Assembly (NCBI GenBank): GCA_900540845.1
Contig: UQHS01000019.1
Span: 1-35,954 of the forward strand
DNA length: 35,954 nucleotides
From: an uncultured Collinsella sp.
GTDB taxonomy: Bacteria > Actinomycetota > Coriobacteriia > Coriobacteriales > Coriobacteriaceae
Reading direction: 5' to 3'
Part shown: positions 30,969 to 35,954 of the stretch, one piece after another
Layout: every line of letters begins with the position of its first letter
How positions within the stretch are numbered: the first letter of the stretch is position 1
Translations under genes and position numbers: made by a program
The notes under the pieces: model-generated
Database searches by the model: none
Seen by the model: only the letters and a program-made list of their open reading frames with translations
What the model was told of the DNA's origin: nothing

Positions 30969-32711
30969 GTGAAGACGGGTCGCTGCGGACAATGGGGAAG
31001 ATGGGTCGCGCGCGCCTTGGTGCCGCTGTGCCTCGCGGCCGTGATGGCGATGCTCGTGCCCGCCGCGTGCGCGTGGGCGGACGGCGCTTCGCCTGCGGGG
31101 GCCGGCGCGCGCCGGCCCCGCGTGGATGCCCCAGTCGCGGCGGACGGTTCGGCGCTGCTCGAGGATGTGGCGTTTGGCCTCAATGATTTTTCCCGCGTGG
31201 CAAAAGGGACCGCTCGCTTGACCGACGGCGCTCCCGAGGGCTACCGCTTTCCCGTGGAGAAGGGCGCGAGCATCGTGGTCGTTCGGACGCCGGACGGGGT
31301 CGTTGCCCACATCGATGGCGCCGCGGCCGAACTTGCGGCGTTCGATATCGGGAACGCGGAGCACCAGGCCGATCTCATTGCCATGATGTGCCGTCTCGAC
31401 GAGGCGTCGAGCATGGGAGGAGAGCTGCTCGAAGACGCCCCAGGCTCCTCGAACGCGTGGACGTTCACGACGGCGCCCGTATTCGACGTCGGCCCGTATC
31501 GCTACCGCTTCGACGCGCCCGCCGCGGATGGTTCGCGCTATGTCACGGTGACGCTTGCGGGCGCGCCCGAGGGGGCGGCAGGCTCGGAAGCGGCCCGTGC
31601 CATTGGCGTGGATCTGGGCGACGGCGCCCTCTGGTGCGACGCCGCGTCGCTTGTCCCGTCTGGGGATGTCGATGTCGTCGCCCCTCCCACCGCGTTCGAT
31701 CGCGCGGCTGAGTTTTCCTCTCATCTCGATGTTCGGCCCTTGTGGGTGTCCCTCAAGACGGCAGGGGTCGCGCTCCTGATTTCCTTCGTCCTCGGGCTGG
31801 CTGCGGCATGGCGCGTCATGGGCACCTCGAGCCGCATGAAGGGGCTGCTCGACTCGGTTTTCACGATTCCGATGGTGCTGCCGCCTACGGTCTGCGGCTT
31901 TTTGCTCCTGCTGCTGTGCGGCCAGTCGACGGGCGTCGGTCGCTGGCTCATCGGCCATGGCATCTCGCTGGTGTTCACCTGGGAGGCCGCCGTCATCTCC
32001 GCCGTCGTGGTCAGCTTTCCGCTCGTCTACCGTACGGCTCTCGGCGCGTTCGAGTCGCTCGATGCGAATATGCTCGACGCCGCCCGCACGCTCGGTTGGA
32101 GTGATTTGCGCATTTTTCTCAGGCTTATGATGCCCCTGGCCTGGCCTTCCATCGCAGCGGGCACGGTGCTTGCCTTCGCCCGCGCCATGGGGGAGTTCGG
32201 CTGCACGCTGTTTTTCGCGGGCAACTATGCGGGCGTCACGCAAACGATCCCAATCGCGATTTACTTTGAATGGATGGGGGGCAACACCGAGGTCGCGTTA
32301 TTTTGGGTCGCGGTCGTGATCGTGTTCAGCTTCGTGGTGATTTGGGGCATCAACGCCTACACCGCGCACCATCAATCGTATAAGGGCGGCGCTTTGGATA
32401 GGGGCGGGGCCCCGGGCGATGTTTTCCGCCCGCGCCGTCGTGGGCGTGGTGGGGCTTCCGGCAGGTCTTTGCCCGCGCGGTCGGAAGATGTCGGCGGGAC
32501 GGTGCCGCCGCATGGGGAAGGCGCCTTCGGTTGCACGGCGGCGACCATCTCGGAGCTGGTCTGCGCCGATGGCCTGGAGCCCTCGGGCGGCGACGCCATG
32601 CGCATCAATCGCGACGCCCTGCGTGAGCTGCTGGGTGAAGGGTTTGCGAGCGCGCCATCAGCTTTGCATGACGGTGCGGCGCGCGACTCGAAGGGGGATG
32701 ACCGCGCATGA
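30969..32711 (+). CDS. modB: Molybdate ABC transporter permease with exported N-terminal domain and long C-terminal tail
   Basis: The central part (about 258-462 of 580 residues) is a normal ModB permease: SLKTAGVALLISFVLG, FTIPMVLPPTVCGF, and the EAA loop ARTLGWSDLRIFLRLMMPLA followed by RAMGEFG. ModB is usually about 220-230 residues. Here a signal-like segment (ALVPLCLAAVMAMLVPAACA, possible cleavage after AWA near 37) and an exported region of about 220 residues, beta-rich in appearance and unlike any family I recognise, come first. A Gly/Arg-rich cytoplasmic tail of about 118 residues, with a helix near MRINRDALRELL, follows. GTG 30969 has GGAG 7 bases upstream; the frame opens at 30909. 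modC overlaps the stop (ATGA). If cleavage occurs, the N-terminal domain would be released; if not, it stays as an extra membrane anchor. Confidence 0.88.
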   Translation: MKTGRCGQWGRWVARALVPLCLAAVMAMLVPAACAWADGASPAGAGARRPRVDAPVAADGSALLEDVAFGLNDFSRVAKGTARLTDGAPEGYRFPVEKGASIVVVRTPDGVVAHIDGAAAELAAFDIGNAEHQADLIAMMCRLDEASSMGGELLEDAPGSSNAWTFTTAPVFDVGPYRYRFDAPAADGSRYVTVTLAGAPEGAAGSEAARAIGVDLGDGALWCDAASLVPSGDVDVVAPPTAFDRAAEFSSHLDVRPLWVSLKTAGVALLISFVLGLAAAWRVMGTSSRMKGLLDSVFTIPMVLPPTVCGFLLLLLCGQSTGVGRWLIGHGISLVFTWEAAVISAVVVSFPLVYRTALGAFESLDANMLDAARTLGWSDLRIFLRLMMPLAWPSIAAGTVLAFARAMGEFGCTLFFAGNYAGVTQTIPIAIYFEWMGGNTEVALFWVAVVIVFSFVVIWGINAYTAHHQSYKGGALDRGGAPGDVFRPRRRGRGGASGRSLPARSEDVGGTVPPHGEGAFGCTAATISELVCADGLEPSGGDAMRINRDALRELLGEGFASAPSALHDGAARDSKGDDRA

Positions 32712-33814
32712 GCCTGAGCATCGATATCAAAAAGTCCTACCCCGGGTTTACCCTGGACGTCTCGCTTGAAGCGGGCGAGGAGCGCGTGGCGCTGCTCGGC
32801 GCCTCGGGCTGCGGGAAGAGCTGCACGCTTCGCTGCATCGCAGGTGTCGAGACGCCCGATGAAGGCCATATCGTGGTGAACGGCGTGACGTTTTTCGACT
32901 CGAGCGCCGGCATCGACCTCACGCCACAGGAGCGCAAAACCGCCCTGCTGTTCCAAAATTACCAGCTCTTCCCCCACTTGACGGTGGAGGAAAACGTGTG
33001 TGCGGGGATGGTTGCGGGGGCCGGTCGTCCTGCGCGCCTCGGCGGGCGAGCCGGCGAAGCCCAACGGGACCAGGCCCGTAGATTCCTTGAGATCTTCGGC
33101 ATGGATTCGTTTGCCCACCGCTATCCCTCCCAGCTTTCCGGTGGACAGCAGCAGCGCGTGGCGCTCGCCCGCATGCTCGCCGCGCGCCCGGGGATCCTCA
33201 TGTTCGACGAGCCGTTCTCCGCGCTCGACTCTTACCTCAAGAGCGCCCTCGAGCAAAATATGCTCGACCTCTTTTCGGTCATTCACCGAACCGTGTTGTA
33301 TGTCAGCCACGATATCGATGAGGCGTGCCGGCTGTGCGAGCGCATCTGCGTGATGCACAACGGTCGCGTTGAGGAGGCCGGGACGATCGACGAGCTCATG
33401 GCTCGGCCTAAGACGCTCGCCGGCATGCGCCTGACGGGGTGCAAGAACACGTCGCGGGCTCGGAAGGTGGGGGACACGTGCGTTGAGGCCCTCGACTGGG
33501 GCATGACGTTTGACGTTGGCCGATTTGTGCCCGATACCATTCGTTATCTGGGGGTTCGCGCAAGTTATATCCATGTGGATCGAGATCGTGCGCCGGGGGA
33601 GCGGGGCCGTAACAGCTTTGACCTGCGTGTGGCGCGGGTGAGCGACGCGCGTTTCGAGCGCCTCGTTCTGCTCGATCCTCCGCGAAAAGGCGCGGCGAGC
33701 CGTTTGCAGTGGAAGGTCGGCACGGTCAACGCCGATGTCAGTAGCCTGCCGCGCGAGGGGGAGACCCTGCGGTTGCATTTCGATGCGAGCCGTATTTTGC
33801 TCGTTTCGCGTTGA
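32708..33814 (+). CDS. modC: Molybdate ABC transporter ATPase
   Basis: ModC powers molybdate import. The 368-residue ATPase has Walker A GASGCGKS (31-38), Q-loop LLFQNYQLFPHLTVEENV, signature LSGGQQQR, Walker B ILMFDEP, and the H-loop in YVSHDIDEA. A Gly/Arg-rich insertion (about 100-118) lies in the helical domain. The C-terminal region (about 250-368) corresponds to the TOBE/regulatory part expected of ModC, though it is divergent. It starts inside the modB stop codon (4-bp overlap), so translation is coupled. Confidence 0.92.
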   Translation: MSLSIDIKKSYPGFTLDVSLEAGEERVALLGASGCGKSCTLRCIAGVETPDEGHIVVNGVTFFDSSAGIDLTPQERKTALLFQNYQLFPHLTVEENVCAGMVAGAGRPARLGGRAGEAQRDQARRFLEIFGMDSFAHRYPSQLSGGQQQRVALARMLAARPGILMFDEPFSALDSYLKSALEQNMLDLFSVIHRTVLYVSHDIDEACRLCERICVMHNGRVEEAGTIDELMARPKTLAGMRLTGCKNTSRARKVGDTCVEALDWGMTFDVGRFVPDTIRYLGVRASYIHVDRDRAPGERGRNSFDLRVARVSDARFERLVLLDPPRKGAASRLQWKVGTVNADVSSLPREGETLRLHFDASRILLVSR

Positions 33815-33927
33815 TGCGGGTTGGGCGCCTCTGATTTCTGGCCTGGCCCCATGGTTCTTGGCGTGGTGCTCGTGCCTTTCCTGCGTCGCGCTCATTTCGC
33901 TGCGGGGCTGCGCCCTTTGCGAGCTGC

Positions 33928-33957
33928 GCTGAGAAAACGCTCGCGCGTTTTCTCAGC
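33928..33957. terminator. 13-bp perfect hairpin, likely end of the mod operon
   Basis: GCTGAGAAAACGC (33928-33940) and its exact complement (33945-33957) enclose a TCGC loop and are followed by TTT on the plus strand. It lies 114 bp after modC. The U-tract is short. Confidence 0.55.
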
Positions 33958-33970
33958 TTTGCTCCCGAAA

Positions 33971-33994
33971 ACGGGTTCGACTCCCGTCGGCTCG
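33971..33994 (+). other. Orphan tRNA-like 3' fragment (T arm plus acceptor strand)
   Basis: ACGGG-TTCGACT-CCCGT (33971-33987) is a perfect 5-bp T stem with a canonical T loop, followed by CGGCTCG (33988-33994). Eighteen bases (33972-33989) are an exact inverted copy of the T-arm region of the nearby tRNA-Gly (34053-34070). CGAGCTG at 33920-33926 can pair with CGGCTCG, which would give a 75-nt tRNA-sized unit, but its D and anticodon arms are replaced by the 13-bp hairpin and no CCA follows. It is probably a relic, perhaps of an attachment site. Confidence 0.5.
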
Positions 33995-34005
33995 CGATAG
34001 CAAAG

Positions 34006-34032
34006 AGCCCAGCATCAAGACAATACCGGGCT
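34006..34032 (-). terminator. Probable terminator of the tRNA-Pro/tRNA-Gly transcript
   Basis: On the minus strand AGCCCGG (34032-34026) pairs with CTGGGCT (34012-34006), with one G-U pair, followed by CTTTG. It begins 11 bases after the tRNA-Gly 3' end. Confidence 0.45.
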
Positions 34033-34043
34033 TCTGAATGATC

Positions 34044-34117
34044 TGGAGCGGGCGACGGGAGTCGAACCCGCCTCATCAGCTTGGAAGGCTGAGGTTCTAC
34101 CGATGAACTACGCCCGC
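34044..34117 (-). tRNA. tRNA-Gly (anticodon TCC)
   Basis: The minus strand folds as a full cloverleaf of 74 nt: acceptor GCGGGCG/CGCCCGC, anticodon arm TCAGC-CTTCCAA-GCTGA giving TCC, T arm GCGGG-TTCGACT-CCCGT, discriminator T and an encoded CCA. It reads GGA and GGG codons. It lies 5 bases downstream of tRNA-Pro in the same transcript. Confidence 0.97.
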
Positions 34118-34122
34118 GAATA

Positions 34123-34199
34123 TGGTCGGGACGACAGGATTTGAACCTGCGACATCCTGCTCCCAAAGCAGGCGCGCTACCGAACTGCGCCACGTCCCG
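34123..34199 (-). tRNA. tRNA-Pro (anticodon TGG)
   Basis: The minus strand gives a 77-nt cloverleaf: acceptor CGGGACG/CGTCCCG, D arm GGCGCAGTTCGGTAGCGC, anticodon arm CCTGC-TTTGGGA-GCAGG giving TGG, T loop TTCAAAT, discriminator A and an encoded CCA. It is the first gene of the two-tRNA unit. Confidence 0.97.
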
Positions 34200-34253
34200 A
34201 AGGTGCTGAGCAGCTGGGGTAGGAACTACCCTGCTTGTCCCAAGGCTTTAGGG

Positions 34254-34282
34254 ATTATAGAGTACCAGAGCGACTTCGGCAA
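34254..34282 (-). promoter_or_regulatory. Promoter of the tRNA-Pro/tRNA-Gly unit
   Basis: On the minus strand TTGCCG (34282-34277) and a perfect TATAAT (34259-34254) are 17 bp apart. The leader of about 48 nt before tRNA-Pro contains a GGGTAG-TTC-CTACCC hairpin. Confidence 0.75.
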
Positions 34283-34367
34283 CGGTCGATGCGAAATGCG
34301 ACGTTACGGACTCGAAATCGCCCGGAAACTTGAATGGCTTCTGCATAATCACTTTACTCGGCCGTAG

Positions 34368-34373
34368 TACCAT
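34368..34373 (+). promoter_or_regulatory. -10 element of the gdhA promoter
   Basis: TACCAT lies 40 bp before the gdhA ATG, in the gap shared with the divergent tRNA promoter. It matches the TACCAT seen before pstS. The -35 is unclear. Confidence 0.35.
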
Positions 34374-34412
34374 ATCCAGCGCAACGATATTCCCATATTT
34401 TGGAGGCATACC

Positions 34413-35768
34413 ATGACCTACACCGAGAGGGTCATCGCCGAGCTGCACGAGCGTTACGCCGACCAGCCGGAGTTCATCCAGGCGGCCGACGAGGTCCTTA
34501 CGTCCATCGCCCCTGCTGTCGACAACGAGCCCGCATACGAGCAGGCTTCATTGCTTGAGCGCCTTGTGGAGCCCGAGCGGGTCATCATGTTCCGCGTGCC
34601 TTGGGTTGACGACGCCGGCAAGTGCCACGTCAACCGCGCGTATCGCGTCGAGTACAACTCCGCCATCGGGCCGTACAAGGGCGGCTTGCGCTTTAACCCG
34701 ACGGTCACACTCGGCATGCTCAAGTTCCTGGGTTTCGAGCAGATCTTCAAGAACGCCCTCACCACGCTGCCCATGGGCGGTGGCAAGGGCGGTTCCGACT
34801 TCGACCCCAAGGGCAAGTCCAATAACGAGATCATGCGTTTTTGCCAGTCCTTCATGACCGAGCTCTCGCGTCACATCGGCCCCGACACCGATGTCCCCGC
34901 TGGCGATTTGGGCGTCGGCGGTCGCGAGATCGGCTACATGTTTGGCCAGTACAAGCGCCTGCGCAACGAGTGGACCGGCGTGCTCACCGGCAAGGGCCTG
35001 TCGTTTGGCGGCTCGCTCGCCCGCACCGAGGCGACCGGCTACGGCTTGGCCTATTTCGTTGACGAGTACCTCAAGTGCCACGACGAATCCTTTGAGGGCA
35101 AGACCGTGGTCGTGCACGGTTCGGGCAACGTCGCGATTTACGCGATCCAGAAGGTTTCCGAGCTCGGCGGCAAGGTTGTCGCCGCATCCGATACCAAGGG
35201 CTGGATTGAGGATCCCGAGGGCATCGACTACAAGATCCTCGAGGAGATCTACAACAAGAAGCGCTCCGGCAACGATCGCGGCGTGAGCCTGGCCATGTAC
35301 GCCGACGCTCGCCCTGGTGCGGTTTGGCACGCCGAGGACGGGCGCGGCGTGTGGAAGGTCCCGTGCGACATCGCGCTTCCATGCGCCCGTGAGAACACGC
35401 TGTTGCTCGAGGACGCCGAGGCGCTGGTCGCCAACGGCTGCAAGGTCGTCGGCGAGGGTGCCAACATGCCCACCACTACCGAGGCGACGAATTACCTCAT
35501 TGAGCATGGAGTTGCTTTTATGCCTGGCAAGGCCGCGAACGCCGGCGGCGTGGCGACCTCCGGTTTGGAGATGAGCCAGAACGCCGGTCATATTTCCTGG
35601 TCGTTTGAGGAGGTGGATGCCAAGCTCGAGAGCATCATGCGCGGTATCTACCACGCGTGTGACGATGCTGCCACCGAGTACGGCTTCGAAGGCAATTACA
35701 TGGTTGGCGCCAACATCGCCGGTTTTAAGAAGGTCGCCGATGCCATGATGGCGCAGGGCATCGTCTAG
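34413..35768 (+). CDS. gdhA: Glutamate dehydrogenase, hexameric NADP-type
   Basis: GdhA interconverts 2-oxoglutarate plus ammonia and glutamate. The 451-residue length is that of the hexameric small GDH family. The substrate domain contains KGGLRFNPTVTLGMLKFLGFEQ and the catalytic-lysine motif LPMGGGKGGSDFDPKGKS (Lys125). The Rossmann domain has VVVHGSGNVA (about 233-242) and ASDTKGWI. The serine-type residue after the glycine loop fits NADP(H) preference, which I infer from family resemblance. TTTGGAGG precedes the ATG. It is a single-gene unit with its own terminator. Confidence 0.96.
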   Translation: MTYTERVIAELHERYADQPEFIQAADEVLTSIAPAVDNEPAYEQASLLERLVEPERVIMFRVPWVDDAGKCHVNRAYRVEYNSAIGPYKGGLRFNPTVTLGMLKFLGFEQIFKNALTTLPMGGGKGGSDFDPKGKSNNEIMRFCQSFMTELSRHIGPDTDVPAGDLGVGGREIGYMFGQYKRLRNEWTGVLTGKGLSFGGSLARTEATGYGLAYFVDEYLKCHDESFEGKTVVVHGSGNVAIYAIQKVSELGGKVVAASDTKGWIEDPEGIDYKILEEIYNKKRSGNDRGVSLAMYADARPGAVWHAEDGRGVWKVPCDIALPCARENTLLLEDAEALVANGCKVVGEGANMPTTTEATNYLIEHGVAFMPGKAANAGGVATSGLEMSQNAGHISWSFEEVDAKLESIMRGIYHACDDAATEYGFEGNYMVGANIAGFKKVADAMMAQGIV

Positions 35769-35865
35769 CGCTGAACGGTTCGCGATCGCGGGTCTTGCAT
35801 TGACGTTCGCGCACGCGGCGTTATTCCTGGTTCCGTGACTGCACGCGCATAGGCCCTATACTCAC

Positions 35866-35905
35866 AGCCTCCCGTTTCCTCGGTGTGAGAAGCGGGAGGC
35901 TTTTT
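35866..35905 (+). terminator. Intrinsic terminator after gdhA
   Basis: AGCCTCCCG (35866-35874) pairs with CGGGAGGCT (35893-35901) and is followed by TTTT (35902-35905). It lies 97 bp after the gdhA stop; nothing else is seen to the window end. Confidence 0.88.
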
Positions 35906-35954
35906 AATATGAGTTGAACATTGTCAAGAGGCAAAATCGGCCCGTCCCTCCCGG

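Noticed and set aside
35857..35901. Promoter and small RNA at the window end (TATACT at 35857-35862)
   Set aside because: A transcript from it would begin inside the gdhA terminator stem, so the hexamer is probably chance.

Overview
The window reads as chromosomal core DNA from a high-GC Gram-positive actinobacterium, most likely of the class Coriobacteriia and Collinsella-like. The evidence is the high GC content, a dcw cluster with no ftsA next to ftsZ, SepF and DivIVA as division partners, frequent GTG/TTG starts behind strong AAAGGAGG-type sites, and short interspersed palindromes. The lineage is inferred from gene content and style, not from a marker search. I see no prophage, transposase, CRISPR array or toxin-antitoxin pair.

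Layout. (1) 1-16.0 kb is cell-wall and division DNA with a phosphate island inside it. It holds a probable ftsW tail, murG, murC, murB, an ftsQ-like gene, ftsZ and pgeF. The Pst system follows, with one phoU paralog on each side (phoU-pstS-pstC-pstA-pstB-phoU). Then come yggS, sepF, yggT and divIVA, closed by a strong terminator. (2) 16.1-16.5 kb is non-coding and full of short repeats. (3) 16.5-18.3 kb, minus strand, carries a low-affinity phosphate transporter (pit) and its DUF47/PhoU-like partner. Their promoter is preceded by an array of TTACAA-like repeats resembling a Pho box. (4) 18.4-18.8 kb, minus strand, is the RNase P RNA gene. (5) 18.9-25.3 kb is a set of small metabolic units: a YigZ protein, a C_GCAxxG_C_C redox protein, O-acetylhomoserine sulfhydrylase followed by a PARG-type macrodomain hydrolase, a nitroreductase, an alpha/beta hydrolase, xanthine phosphoribosyltransferase and a GGQ release-factor-like protein. 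(6) 25.4-27.8 kb, minus strand, holds a lipid kinase and a ClC transporter with fluoride-clade-like motifs. (7) 28-33.8 kb is a molybdenum region: moeA, a mogA/moaB-type gene, then modA, modB and modC. (8) 34.0-34.2 kb holds tRNA-Pro(TGG) and tRNA-Gly(TCC) on the minus strand beside an orphan tRNA-like 3' fragment. (9) The window ends with glutamate dehydrogenase and its terminator.

How the genes work together. MurG, MurC and MurB make lipid II and its UDP-muramoyl precursors for the divisome (FtsW, FtsQ, FtsZ, SepF) and the polar protein DivIVA. Two independent phosphate importers, Pst and Pit, sit 4 kb apart with three PhoU-fold proteins. The Mo region pairs molybdate import (ModABC) with molybdenum insertion into molybdopterin (MoeA, MogA). 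The two transcription units share an ATTCTC-containing element at their promoters, suggesting one common regulator.

Most unusual points: a ModB permease about 2.5 times normal length with an exported N-terminal domain of unknown fold and a long C-terminal tail; the shared molybdenum operator; the Pho-box-like array before pit; twin PhoU proteins with a conserved C-terminal extension; the PARG gene coupled to metY; and a 75-nt tRNA-like relic with an acceptor stem and T arm but no anticodon arm.
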